Part shown: piece after piece, positions 11,220-23,900 of the stretch
How positions within the stretch are numbered: the stretch's first letter is position 1
How the letters are laid out: every line of letters begins with the position of its first letter
NCBI GenBank assembly: GCA_958496175.1
Contig: OY292274.1
Location: 27,319,482 to 27,383,481 of the forward strand
From: Sisyra terminalis
Lineage: Eukaryota > Arthropoda > Insecta > Neuroptera > Sisyridae
DNA: 64,000 nt
Direction: 5' to 3'
The notes under the pieces: model-generated
Seen by the model: only the letters and a program-made list of their open reading frames with translations
Told to the model about the DNA's origin: nothing
The model's database searches: none
Translations under genes and position numbers: made by a program

Positions 11220-11510
11220 CCAATGTCTCAAATTCTTTATTTCTTAAAACTACATGTGAACATAATTCATCTCGTCGGTTTCTAGGTAATAGTAACGAAT
11301 GCTGAAATCTGCTATGTTGTCATATTGGATAGGTGTCGGGTTACCGTAAGAATGAGCCAGACCATCGGCACTAACTACCGTCCTATTTGAAATAAGTGCT
11401 TAACTCTATTTATAATTATGTATACATAGTCTTGTAAAATTTGTTATAGTTCCCTTACACAATAAAGCAACTTGACATAAACCTGTTTCATTGTTGTGTG
11501 GCCAAACTTC
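11220..11510 (+). other. Possible solo LTR or retroelement 3' end
   Basis: A less AT-rich segment with an ordered set of signals: a TATA-like 'ctatttataa' near 11405, an AATAAA at 11460-11465, and a downstream T/G-rich stretch (tgtttcattgttgtgtgg). This order (TATA, polyadenylation signal, GT-rich end) is what an LTR looks like. No second copy, primer-binding site or coding region was found, so the call is weak. The 91-codon frame that follows (11491-11766) is unrecognised. Confidence 0.28.
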
Positions 11511-11814
11511 TTCAGTTAATATTCAAAGACATTGGATATCAGCATATCGTTATTTTGACCCGGTTAGCTTTCTTGACCATAAATTCTTCCATAGACTAAT
11601 TTTTTTAGACACCGGAAGTCGGGGTATTGTGAATCTGCGAACCCAGTTAGCCTTCCCGCAAGAAATTATTTCTAGTAGTTCATTCTTCATTGAAGATATT
11701 CCTCACCAGAAATCCTTACTTGTAATTAGTTCCTCTTATCGGCGAATTATTGTCCATGACCAATAAATCCTTCCTTGTCAATCAGCAATTAATACACGAC
11801 TTAACATTGATCCG

Positions 11815-11985
11815 GTTCGATGGACTGAGCTGGGAAATATCCATAAAGATCCAATTGGATGTCAGCTGAGATCTATCTCAGAAGCGGATCTGACCAATTC
11901 GAACTAGAATCACATCTGGGGCGTAATAATTCTTTTAGGGCACAACGCAGAGGAACTCTTAAGGTTAAGCAGAATTATCTTTCGC
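11815..11985 (+). pseudogene. Decayed LINE 3' end, copy 1
   Basis: Matches the LINE tail at 29880-30020. Shared runs include 'aagatccaattgga' (versus 'aagatccacttgac'), 'agaagcggatctgaccaatt' and 'ctggggcgtaataattcttt'. In translation the segment resembles the end of the copy-2 frame (SEADLTN, then stop). Only the last coding bases and the 3' UTR remain. It directly precedes the dispersed repeat that starts near 11998. Confidence 0.6.
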
Positions 11986-11997
11986 ATTTATATAATA

Positions 11998-12620
11998 CTA
12001 GCTGATGCTCACGACTTCGTCTGCGTAACGTAGGTGTTGGCTTTATTTTTTTTAGATTTATTATTTGTAGTGGTACATGAAAATTTTTATTTTTCATATT
12101 TCTTTTACGAAAAACATAATCATGCTTAAAAACACTATTTTGTCGACTTTAAAAAGACATATTTAATAAACGGTCGCGTAGAATAAAATAGTTGTATGTA
12201 ATGATCAATTAATTTTCAAAAAAAATATTTATAAATATCTAAAAAGAGTAGGTATGTCTCTTGCGTATACCTACGGTAGGTATACCGTTAACCAAATAAT
12301 CCGTAAATCAATCAGCATCAAATTTATCATTATGACTTACCGTATACTTAATATTTAAAACACCTCCCCCCCTTTAAATTGTAGTAAAAGTATTTTTTTC
12401 TCTGTCGATAGGAGCCACTAACTAGTTCACAAAAACGCCGGCAAGTATTTTCTTTTAGTTCACCGAATTTCAAGGGCTACTCGCTCACTAATGTATTTAT
12501 TTGCGAATACGTATTTCGGATTTTCTGGTTAACAATATGTGAAAGCCAAAAATATTAATGCTTATAAACTAAACTTATTCATTTTCAGATATATCTCTCA
12601 GAGTTTAAATTTTTAATGTA
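11998..12620 (+). repeat. Dispersed repeat 'CTAGCTGA' family, copy 1
   Basis: Begins 'actagctgatgctcacga' followed by 'cttcgtctgcgtaacgtag'. It aligns over several hundred bases with 50699-51060 and again with 51385-51550. Landmarks are 'ataatcatgcttaaaaacac', 'ccgtaaatcaatcagcat', 'cgaatacgtatttcgg' and 'gagtttaaattttt'. No coding capacity. Repeats beginning this way are widespread in arthropod genomes; I cannot assign the class from sequence alone. Confidence 0.7.
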
Positions 12621-15500
12621 ACATTTTATTCAAATGCATTCTTATGAATTGAAAACTGTTGTATTCATTTGCTGGAATTTCGTGAATAAATATAATTTTT
12701 GCATTTCATATTCAGAGTGCAAGTCAATTTCATTTTTATTTTTATGTGGCAAAATCGGAAAGGATAAACTGTGATTTAATCTATTAACATGGATTAATAT
12801 AAAATAAGAGGTTTGTTACAATGTATTCACACACAAGATGTATTGTAAAACGTTTCGAGTTATTTTTTACATATAATAAAATATATAGAAATTCTATTCT
12901 TAGCTATGCTTATGCATTTTTAGTTTACTTAAAACGTTTAACTAAATTATATTCAAACAAGACAAATAAACCTTTCAAAAATAAAACTAAAAACCCGTAG
13001 TTGATAAACTTACATCTGTAAAATAATTTTAAAATATCAGAAATTCTAAGGAATAACTCAGTGAAAGAAAATGGTTGTGCTTTTGTAGAAATTGTTTAAA
13101 CTTTTCTAAACTTAAGGGAAAAGTTGAAATCATTCGCCCTCTATACGAGTTATTATTTTATCGTAAAATTAAATTTGAAGTTTTTATAAATAATAAATAT
13201 TTTTCGGCTCTCGCCCGCTTATTGTTATAAATGGAAGAGAGTTCAAATGCAGATAAGCATATCTCGAAGGAAATGTGCTCGGTAAACTAAAATCAAAAAT
13301 TCAAATATTCGATCGGTAAGTGTTAGCCGAATAACTTTGAATAAGCGATGCGAGTTCTTGATCAAGTTGACTGTTGACTCCCGGGGGAAATTCATCTACT
13401 ATCACAAATATATTTTATATTTCTTTTGTCGTTTGACCTTAAAAAATTTCATTGGGAATAATTTAAAAGAATATATGTACAATCTACATGTCGCTAGTTA
13501 TAATAGAATTATTGTTTAATTTACCGAATAATTTCTAGTACTAACAGTGGATTAACAAGTTTGTCTCCTAAGATACTAAAAATAAGCTGCATAGTAAGTA
13601 ATGTCGCTACATTAAAGAAGGTGACCACGTCGGTTTCATTTAGTAAAGATAACTTTAGTTTTAAAGAACTGTAAAATAATAAAATTAAACAGATTTTTAT
13701 TAAATTAGCAGAAGTTAGCAATGAAGCTTTAAATGAAAGTTTCTAAGGTATCTTTCTTGGAAAAAAAAGAAATTATTTTTAATGGAAAATGGGACTCCCG
13801 TCAGGAACTATATTCTTTACGGGTTTTTTGAAATGCGAATTGGAATAAATAATGTAGGTACATTTTATTTTTGTTTTTTTTTTCCTCAAGACAAAATTAA
13901 TAAAACTTACTAGAAAAACCGAGAAAACATAATTTGTATATATAAATGAACCCTTATTTCCTTTGGTTATGCCATACCTTGAAGACGATTTGACCATTTT
14001 TATTAATATTTTTTTAAGTCATCCTAATAATTTGTCAAAGCTTTCTACAGAAAGAAAAATATTGAAAATTGCGCACAAAATTGGAAACAAGCTATGTATT
14101 TTTGTACAATCCTCATATTAGTCTACCTAAACATACCAAAAATTGATATTATATTAATAACGTATGATTACGGTCGACTAATATCGATGAACAAACAAAT
14201 ACTTTTCAACAAATTCACAACTGCATAATCGTTCAGATTGAATGAACTGTGCAATAAGAAATTAATAAAAGATTTTCTTATTGTTAGATGCCAATATAGT
14301 GATATGCGAAGTTTAAATAGCCGTTAAGTTCTCTGAAGTTATACAATTTTCTGTGCATTTTTCGGTAAGTTTTCATAGTCACATATAAACTTGAAAAGGC
14401 TATACATAAACACAAGGAAAATATTTTTAAATATTTTTTTTATTTTAGATGTACTCATATAAACTGCAGAACTCGCAATGCTGCAAGGCAAAGATATATA
14501 CGAGAAAATCAAACTGACGATCAACGCAAAATGCAGTTGAACAGAATCGATGGAATTGAAATTAACATTTTAATCCTTAATCCTTATCGAGTTGTATTCC
14601 AGTATAACTAAGCACGCATCCCTATGATTTCGAAAGGCATGCCGTTCGACTTCAAACGATAACAATTTCCAGTGAGGTTTCCACTTGCAAAGCCGATAAA
14701 TAAAATAGTAAGGGCAGTTATCAGGGGTTTGTGGCGTCAATTTTGAAAATTTATACACGCTAGAATATAAAACTAAAAATGTTGCGTATCAAAAAGCATG
14801 ACAATAAACAGTAAACATTATGTCTCTGAAATATTTGGACAAGAAAATGTCTGTCGGATCAACTTGTAATATAATAAAGCACACAATATCCAAATTTAAA
14901 GTGCAAAATTATAAACTATTATTACATAACGATAAAAATCATAGATTTTAGAGTTCCAAAATAACCATGGTTTAGAGTACCGAAAAAAAGTTTGATGATA
15001 TATGTATACTAATTACTACATTTATATTTACTAACAAAAGTAATCGACGACATTAATTTTACAATTCAGACTTTTAGGATGGTACAGTGAAAGCGTTGAA
15101 AAAGAAACGTCAAGCGACAAAGTATAGTTATGACACAGGCCCGCAAAAATAATTTAAAAAAATTGTTTTGCCTCTAATAGGTCATTTCAATGTGTTTTTT
15201 GCACTTATTTCAAATATGAAATCTATTTCTTTCCATCACGTAAGGTTTTCTCACAAAAGGAGAAAATATATTAGAAATAAGTAGCAAGTAACGCAACTTT
15301 TTATAAAAATGTTTCCCAAATTTCATGGAATAATATTTAGTATTACGATAAATTTGCCACATTAAAATTAATTAAACACTATATTATACATAGTTATCAA
15401 TTTTTTCTGTATCAAAAATGATAGTACTCCACTAGAAGTTATTTCGCTCTCACTTTTAAACTTTGTATCGGTTTGTTTCTCTTACCAACGATGATAAAAC
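12621..15500. other. AT-rich noncoding stretch
   Basis: Only short, low-complexity open frames. No recognised repeat or domain. Confidence 0.5.
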
Positions 15501-15654
15501 GACACCAGCGCTAGTAGTCAGAGGTCCAGTACGACCATTTTCGATACAGAAAAAGTAGTTCGATTTAGGTCCCCAAATTGGTTCGAAAAAACGACTTTTC
15601 AGTTGTAATTTGCAAGAAAACTTTGTAAATGAATGAATAAAGTAACCTAAACCG

Positions 15655-16143
15655 AAGTTATTTTGATGTCGAAGGCTTCATATATTCTAACAATGTTGCC
15701 TGACGAGTTAAGTTTTTTTTCTTCTCACGCAAAGTTTCCTCGTAGCATACCAGTATTTTTTTTATTCCCCGTTTTGTAGTAGAAACGCGTTCTTCATTAG
15801 AATCTATTTTTTCTAAAATTTTTAACCCCTTTTCAATTGAATTGACTCCTTCTGTTAAGTTTGCAATTGTCATTTGATTTACCGATTCAACTAGGTCTAG
15901 CGAATCAGTATGTTCAATGTCTTGCTCATACTTACGCATTTCTATAACCTCGTCAATTGTTAGCTCTTTATTGTGTGAATCTAGCCATTCTTGAATGTCA
16001 TCATGATCGAGTTTTAAATTTAATTATTTGGCGATATCGACCATTTCTTCTATTATGCTATCGATTTGTTCAGGATCTGAAAATGAAAAACCGCTATCTC
16101 CAAATTCGCGTAAAACGAGGTAGCGTAAGTCGAGGTATTACTG
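15655..16143 (-). pseudogene. pogo/Tigger-type transposon, internally deleted
   Basis: On the minus strand the C-terminal end of a pogo/Tigger (jerky-like) transposase can be read from about 16086 to 15658. It contains LNLKLDHDDIQEWLDSHNKE, LTIDEVIE and a basic tail ending RQATLLEYMKP, similar to the typical (K/R)QTTLDxFF end. There is one in-frame TAA at 16024-16026. Immediately upstream (16103-16143) lies the element's terminal repeat, starting CAGTAATACCTCGACTTACG on the minus strand and flanked by TA at 16144-16145, the usual TSD of this superfamily. The DNA-binding and DDE domains are missing, so terminal repeat and C-terminus were joined by a deletion. The family call rests on motif memory. 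Confidence 0.6.
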
Positions 16144-16599
16144 TATTTAAGACATCTTTACCATCGAAGACCTGTGTTAATATCTTTTAATAAAAATAAA
16201 CAAATTTTACATATTTTTTTCCAAGTACATTCGCAGTTGAAGAAAAACCGTAAAGAACTTAGTTTCTGACGGAGGTTTTATAACCGTACTGTTTTTTTTA
16301 AACTTTTTCGAAACTAAAGAATTTATGAAACTAAAGGTGAAAATTAATCTACAAAAATGACTCAGTGTACTATGTCAGAATATTTTTGGCACATTTTTAT
16401 AAAGTTGATAAAATAAAATAAACAATTTTACAGTTTCGTTTAACAAGCACACATGTAAATCGCATTGGATGGAAGAAATATGAATAGCAAAAGAATAAAA
16501 TTTTATTATTATTGCATCATATATAGAGCTTTCGGTTTATTGAAGTTTTAATAGAGTCAAATGGGCTTTACGATCGTATACAAAGTATTAATTGACAAG

Positions 16600-17060
16600 A
16601 GAGCTTAGCGTGCAAATACAATTATTTCCTTTGTCCCCTCAGATATGGCATTTGCATTCCGATCACAAGTAATTACATTTAGTGTGGTACCTTTAAATAG
16701 AAAATGTGTCAGTTGCATTTGTGTGTCCCGGTAGATGGCCAATCAAGTCAACATCCGTTACCTCAAACTCTCTTCTGTTTGTACATCTCAGCCCAATTTG
16801 TTAGAGAACCTTTGTAATTACTGTTAATTCAATACACAACTCTGGTTGTTATTCCTTTATAAGACTGTCGGGAATTGGGAAAGACAGTCATAGTTATTGA
16901 GAACATTGCGTCAAGGGAGAGGCGTGAAACCGCACACATTCAAATGGAATATTAGATAAGGAACAATTACGCTTTCAATCAATAATAAAACAAAGATAAT
17001 AATACACCTTAACGGTTGTGGTTTGCAAGTTTCTTCTATCGCTATGGGGTTCGATCGTTT
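16600..17060. other. Higher-complexity noncoding island
   Basis: Noticeably richer in G and C than its surroundings and free of long A/T runs. It holds no long open frame and no repeat match that I could find in the window. It contains an octamer-like 'atttgcat'. It could be a conserved regulatory element or an old single-copy relic. Confidence 0.3.
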
Positions 17061-18180
17061 CTCGTATTGTTGTTTGTGCTTGTTTATGGCTTTTATTTGG
17101 TGTTAATTAAAATAATTAAATCTTCGAGGCAAGAATACAAAATGATAACTTTATACAATTGATTTGAATTTAAAATATATATTTCTGTTTCAAAATATAC
17201 TTCTACCGTGTTTTTCAAAACGATTATATATTCTATTTTGATTTTGACCAGAAAATTTAGTTCATCAATTTTACAAAGTTACAATTCTAGTCATTTCTCC
17301 GAATTTAATTTCGCGAACTAATTTTTTGAATGACTTCCGATTTCAAAATGGAACAATTTGAAACTTTCTTTTTTGTAAAATATTTCATTTTTGAAGTTAT
17401 ACTTCTTTAGCGGCGCTATGAAAAAATAATCAGGCTGAATTTGACGCTAAAGTAGGAAGTTGCTCACAAACGGTTAGCGAGAAACTTCAAGTGGCCGATT
17501 TTGGGAGCGATTTGCATAGTACTTAAAAACGCAACCAAGTCGATCTAGTTGATCCCTAGCACAGGTTTTTGTTATTCGGTAGGGAAACCAACTGAAATGA
17601 TTGATAATGAAGTTAAAAAGTGCCAGGAAAAGAAAACAGTCATAACAGGTACCGTTACTTATTTTATATTTACATCATCGATATCGAAGGACTTAACATT
17701 TTCAATTTTTATAGTTTAAACCATATTCATTTTAATGCACAATAATTTAAATACATTTTAAAGTTATAATGTATAAGACATTATAATGTTATTTTTTGAA
17801 ATTATTCAATGCAATATATGAAATAATGTAAGGAAAGTCGATTGAAACATTATATTGCATTATGTCTTTTTTTATATTTGAATTAAAAATCAGTTTCCAC
17901 ACAAAATATAAATGGGTAATGAAATTAAACATTAACTATTGTATGAATTAAATTTTTACTCCGTCGCTTTTTCTACATGCAGCAGATACACACAATTGAC
18001 TATTTAGACATACTATATCCATATACAATTGACTGTTTATTCATATATCATATATACATGATAGTTTATGACTAAAATCCACTTCTATATGGTAAATGTT
18101 TTTGATAACTATTTTTCGAACAAGTGACTCACGCTGTATTGGTAAACAGTTAATTCATACAAATATGTTTAAATAACCAA
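17061..18180. other. AT-rich noncoding stretch
   Basis: No gene or repeat recognised. Confidence 0.5.
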
Positions 18181-18381
18181 TTTGACTCATATCCCTTTTC
18201 GCGGCATCAATATCTGGTAACGTTGCATTTTTTACTTTGTTTTTAATTTAATTCGCGAGTAAATCGAATCACAATGAAAATTTACCAACAAAATAGAAAA
18301 TTATACGATATTAGAACTGAATGAAAAAAGTAGAAAACGTAACGTTGCCAGATATTGATGGCACCAAAAGGGACATGAGCC
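18181..18381. mobile_element. Fold-back MITE, best copy
   Basis: About 200 bp with inverted arms of about 60 bp (18181-18246 and 18322-18381). Both arms read, from the outside, a 'gactcat'-like end, then 'tccctttt', 'catcaatatctgg', 'aacgtt' and an 'actt'-rich segment. Copies lie at 1970-2205 and, as a half element, near 47985-48050. Nonautonomous. The superfamily is not determined because no clear target-site duplication was seen. Confidence 0.7.
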
Positions 18382-20246
18382 ACTAATTTAATTAATTATT
18401 TGAAAAATAGTAACTTATAAATTAATATTTAACTAATATTCACAACCCAGCACTGAGAAAATTGAGAAATAACAAAATTTACCAAATCAATGAAAACGAA
18501 ATGACAGTTGAAACAAATGTCAATCAGTTAGTTCACCATTGAAACAATTATTATTATATTGATTTTACAATCACATGTTAGTATTTACGTTCTTTGTTCT
18601 CTATCTTTACCGTCATACATACATTTGTCTATTTTATTGGCATTAAAAATAAAAATTGTTTTTTAAAATGTATCATATTTTAGATATTACAAACTACTAC
18701 CAACTAGTATTCCACTTCAGGCACACTAGAATATGCTATGGCAGTGGATTAACAACTTTTTTTTTTAAACTACGGCAAATAAGTATAACTTTTCACGCTC
18801 ATACATTTGTATACACACACCGTCATTTTTCTTCTTCTCGTGTCTCTTTAGTGTTAAAAATTGACAATCAGCATGAGTATTTGCCTATTAAACATCATAA
18901 TGATTGTACAAAGAATGTCCGGAATGCCCGATTGCTTTCTACATACTTATGGTGTTGACTCTTTCTGGTAAGTTTCTCCGCCTTGGTATGTCAACCCCAG
19001 GACAAAAGAGTGCTTCACACAAGGTACTGGTCTTGGTGGTATTTGATTGCCACGATTCATATTTGGTCCCCCATCTGTTTAACTGCCATTATGCGTTTCT
19101 GTTCCCAACCGGCAGCACGCGGTATAAATGGTTTTGTATTTGGTATGAGTATAGAGTAGGGGTTATCGCTTCATCGAGCTGAGGCTGAGAGGCATTACTC
19201 ATTACTGTCCACTATTTTTGGTGACTAACTTTTGCATAGGAGGATGAAATAGAGCATAAAATTAAAAAAAAATATTTAAATTATTGTATTTGAAATATTA
19301 TATCGTACTTATTAGGTGAATGAAAAATCTGAAATGCGTATAAAATGAATTTTCATACATTAAATAAATTAGGGTGTTTTAAATTCAATTAAAAAAAGGA
19401 TGAAACCTCATTAATGTATATTCAGAATAATTAAAAAATAAAATTCGGGGAAAGTCTTGTGAGCAAAAATTTATTCTGAAGAACAATGATTCGGAAATAA
19501 AATTTGAGGAATGAGAGAAGAGGAAATAAATAGGAATCGAAAATCTTTAATCGTTTAATTGGAAGCCTTGTATCTTTAATAAGATGCAATTATATATGTG
19601 ATTTAGTAATGTTTATGATTTTGAATAAAATATTAAAGAATGAGGTATTACGAAAACGCAGGTATTTAAATTATATTTATTTAGTCATTGTGTTGTTAAA
19701 TTAGTAGGTGCCAAGCTCTACAATCTGTTTTCACGGGAATTAAAATGTGTTTTAATTAAAATCAAAACAGCGTTGTTTTTAAAGCATCATTCAAAAGTAA
19801 TGAAGACAGAGAAAAATGTAACTACAAATTGTAAAGTGCGAGTATGTTATGTAATGCAATTGCACTATTGGATATCAAATTTCAATTAGAAATGTGAACA
19901 TTGGAAAAGCAGTTCGAAGTTTCTATCGTATGTGTAACTGGAGTTTAGTTTATTTGAAACAGGAAATTCAAAACTGATGTAATTTTTTGATTTTCTAGAA
20001 AAAGAAGATCAATTTGATAGCACTTTTGCTTTATTCCCATTTTGTAAATGTGATGTTATCGTGTTACTTTGAACATGTTGTATGCCAATTTAATTATAAC
20101 GTTGAACATCACTAAAAGGTGAAAAAAAATCACCTTTTTCGTTCAATTTATTTGCCATCGTTTTTCAATACTATTAACATATTAGAACGGTATTTTAAAA
20201 GTACGTAGACATTATTTAAAAAATTAAATAAGAAAACATTATATTT
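18382..20246. other. Mostly AT-rich noncoding stretch
   Basis: The patch at about 18900-19190 is richer in G and C and reads like decayed coding or regulatory DNA, but no domain could be recognised on either strand. The rest is A/T-rich. Confidence 0.45.
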
Positions 20247-20254
20247 GTTTAGAC

Positions 20255-20462
20255 CAGTGGTTCTTAGGCTTGTTGGATATACGTAGTGACCTCTACTAGT
20301 TTCATATATGCATTCTCCAAGATCTTCTTTATTGAAAAACATAAGTGTGATTTTTTCATAGTAAAATAATAGATACGTATATATTTTTACATCGGTGCAC
20401 AAAATGAACAAAACTATTACCGACCCTCCGAGAATCAGTTGAACCCAGATTAAGCACCACTG
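20255..20462. mobile_element. hAT-type MITE
   Basis: 208 bp. It starts CAGTGGTTCTTAGGC and ends GCTTAATC...CAGTGG-like in inverted form (right end 'taagcaccactg'). The flanking octamers 'gtttagac' (20247-20254) and 'gtttaaac' (20463-20470) match at 7 of 8 positions, as expected for hAT target-site duplications. No coding capacity. Confidence 0.75.
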
Positions 20463-20790
20463 GTTTAAACGAAATGGCTTATAGAATTACTATAGCTTGT
20501 CTTTAGCGTTCAAAAATAACTTAGGATTTGTTACTCTCTAGTCATATAGTAAAGTATGTGTCATTTTTGGACAAAATTTTAAGAATTTTTCCGCAAATAT
20601 TCGGGATTTAGCTTTGTTTAGATTTTGTGAAAATTTGTTAACGGTTAAATGATCTGTGTCAAGTTAGCACCTGCGACTTTAGCAAAAAAACTTTCATTAT
20701 ATTTTTAGAAAGACTATGGTTTGTTTTTGATTGTACCGGAAAAAAATTAAAGCAGTCATCGAGGACTGCCGACGGAAGTGAAAACTTAAG

Positions 20791-20949
20791 CAGGCCATTC
20801 ATGCTCCGACTTGCAGTACTGCTAGTTGAATCGCTTAAATAGTCCGACTAGACATCCAACTTCCAACAATACCATTCACGGCCCGACTTTAGATCCAACT
20901 TGAAAGTCGGACCACTAGTTGAACTGCAAGTCGGAGCATGAATGGCCTG
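20791..20949. mobile_element. MITE with 27-bp perfect terminal inverted repeats
   Basis: Left arm 20791-20817 (begins caggccattcatgctccgac) and right arm 20923-20949 are exact inverted copies. The interior repeats a related motif (ccattca, then gcccgact) and has further inverted pieces, so the whole 159 bp should fold into a branched hairpin. No convincing target-site duplication was found. Confidence 0.8.
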
Positions 20950-23900
20950 ATTTAATTTCATGTTTGGATACTCCGATGAATTGTTGTTTCAAAAAATTTT
21001 TGGAAAGTTATTTTATAATTCATCTATTCTATCATTAACAAAAGTCTGCTTTTCACATCTATTCGCATTTCCAGCAACAATTATATAAGTTTTTGAACAG
21101 TTTAATAATAAATTAAAACATGAAGCGCGTCGCTAGCCCAGCATATCTTATATACACAATTTAGAAATATAGTATTAATATTTCTTAGTTATATAGTATA
21201 AGTATTAATATTCTTAGATAAATTTCAATAAACTTAATTTTCCACAATATTTTCACTATTAACATCATTATTATAATTTATTTTAACAATTCTTATTCCA
21301 TTTGAACTGTCATTCATTTAATTAAACATATTCTTACAAGGATACAACAGGGTTATGGTAACTAAAGTAAGAAACAATTTTTTTTCGAATTTATCTAAAT
21401 ATTGTGTAAAGATTGCATCAATCGTTGGTTTATAATTTGTAGTGCTGATTTTTTTATCATCGGACATATATAAACTTAATGTTTCATATAAAAATTTAAT
21501 TAACGGTAATTTTTTATCGTCTGCAAAGTAAATATTGAAATCTTCGCCCAATATCAAAGGTATATCGTAAAATTTCTCACTAAATCTTAGTTCAAGTATT
21601 TTACACCCTTATTTCGTATAAACCGTTATTTGTTGAATAAAGTTTATGATTATATTTATTTCAAACATATTTATTTTAAGGAATGTATTTCCAATATTGG
21701 CATTTACAGTTAAGACAAGATGAATTAATAGATATTTTAAGCTTTAAATAAATTGAAGGTAATTGCATGTGAAAATATGATTTTAGAAACAACAAATGTA
21801 GTGTCAAAAGCATTAAAAGTCTAAATTTGAAGTAGGTACACAGCTTGTAGTTAATATCTTCCAAATGAACTTATTTTGTGTAGTCATGAGTAAAGTTGCA
21901 AGTCTCTTACAAAAGGGTTTATTTTATCAAAGTAACTTTAAATGTTGTAACTCGAATAAAATAAACTCCACATTTATTACACTATTAAAAGTGCAAAGCT
22001 TCGAGCAAACTCAACTTATTTTCCACGTAGTCCTAATAAAATGATGCAGAGGATGGTTGAATCAAAACTTTCTCCATTTCTATTGGGTAATGTACGTTTT
22101 CTCATATTGGCATATAATACTGGCCTATATTCTAACAGTTTATAGGGGTTAACAAGAAATTATACTGTAGTTGCGATGGCGAGTGTTGTAAAACGATATT
22201 TTCCATAAATTAAATAACAATTTTTATTATAAATGCAGAAAAATGTTGTTATTAAAGTGAATTAAAAATCTATAATATTGCTTAAAGCTATTGCGTACGT
22301 AGCAGTATTTATTTTTATGGTGGAGATACGTTTCGGAATACAAAAAAGAATTTCGCTTAAGGTTATAAGTCCTATAAAAATAAGTAAATAAATTCTCGTA
22401 ATAAATTGTATTTCGTCGAAACCACCAAGAACGAATCAATCAATGATTGATAAGATTACTTTTTTCCTTATTTGCTTAGTATTTTTAATAATTTTGATGC
22501 TTCAATTTTAAGGTAAACAATGCTATTTCCAACATAATTTTGTACTACAATAGGAGAAAATAAAGTTTTTACCTTTGGTAATTTCTATTTTTACGTTTCT
22601 CTGTGATTTTTACGGTTAGTAAAGAAAATGATATTGATTTATTTTATTCATGTGTTGATTTATATTTTCCTCCGTTTTATTTACTCTTCCAACTTTAATA
22701 TAAAAGGAATTACAGCCTGAACTAAAAGAAAACGATAATTTGTTATTAATAATTTTAAAATTTCAGCTTATGCTTAACAGTTCGATTTTTTGTTTGATTG
22801 TTTGGTTTTAAGCTCTACTTATTACTGAAAAGGAAAGTATTAAAAGAAATATAGCGATGTGAAATTTTCTCAGTTAGGATTTGTCTTAAGTGGAATGATA
22901 AACTTTCTCTTGAATGGATACGAAGGACTACTCTATGATGGAGGCACACGTAGTGTTATGTTTGACTATCTGCTAAGTAGAGAGTGGTGTTTATACGTCA
23001 AATAAAAACACTAAATAAACGTGCAAACCCTGTAAATAACCACACACGATCCAAATAGCGACTACTACCTACTGATTTTTATATCTTTTTCTTAACATTC
23101 AAGACAATAAAAAATAAAACAACGATAAACGAAAAACATATTTCTTTCGTATTTGGTATATTATAAAGTATACCTTAACAATAACCACCCATACTTAATG
23201 TATCAACTGTTATTAGTATTATACAAAAAATTCATTAATACTAAAATAATAATTATTGTATAATTTAAACAACAATCAGAGCATTAATTTCTTGTGAAAT
23301 CATACAAATTGAAAAATCATAAAAACTGAAATCGTCTGAGTCGTCTAATTTATTTAGAGAATAACCCTTTGAGTTATTATTTTTTTATTACCTAAGCATT
23401 TTATAAACTCATAGGAACGAATTTATGATGTCACATATTAGGTGAACCAGAAAAGAATGTCGTTTTTAACCCAATAGTCCTTCAATTGCCAATTATCTGC
23501 TAATAAGTAATTTCAAAGTGGTACTAGGTAAGGACATTTTATGATTAGAGTAATTTATCAACTTAAAAAAAATTACAAAATATTTTTTATTCCAAAATCT
23601 ATACTGAAATGTTAGAATCAAAACCCCAAAAGAATATAAATTTGGTTTTATATGCTCATCGAGTATCACAGGATAGAAGCGTAAAGTTGTTATTAAAAAC
23701 ATTTTCAATGTTTATCTAAGTGCATTAGAAGTTCATTAATGCTAAATTAGTTTTTTTAAGTTTAAATTCGATAAATTTCATTTCTCCAACCGGCACCAAC
23801 CATATATGATAAAAAATTTAATCTTTAAAAAGTTAAGGGGGGAAATGGTGCCAAATGTATACCAGAAAGTCGAAAAACTGTCAAATAATCCCAATCAATA

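Noticed and set aside
11491..11766. 91-codon plus frame after the LTR-like segment, containing LDTGS
   Set aside because: LDTGS resembles an aspartic protease site, but nothing else of a retropepsin surrounds it and the context is not a gag-pol frame. The match is probably chance.
15500..15600. Right terminal repeat of the pogo/Tigger element
   Set aside because: A 'cagtacgacca' segment is vaguely similar to the left end, but the match is too weak and no TA-flanked boundary is clear.
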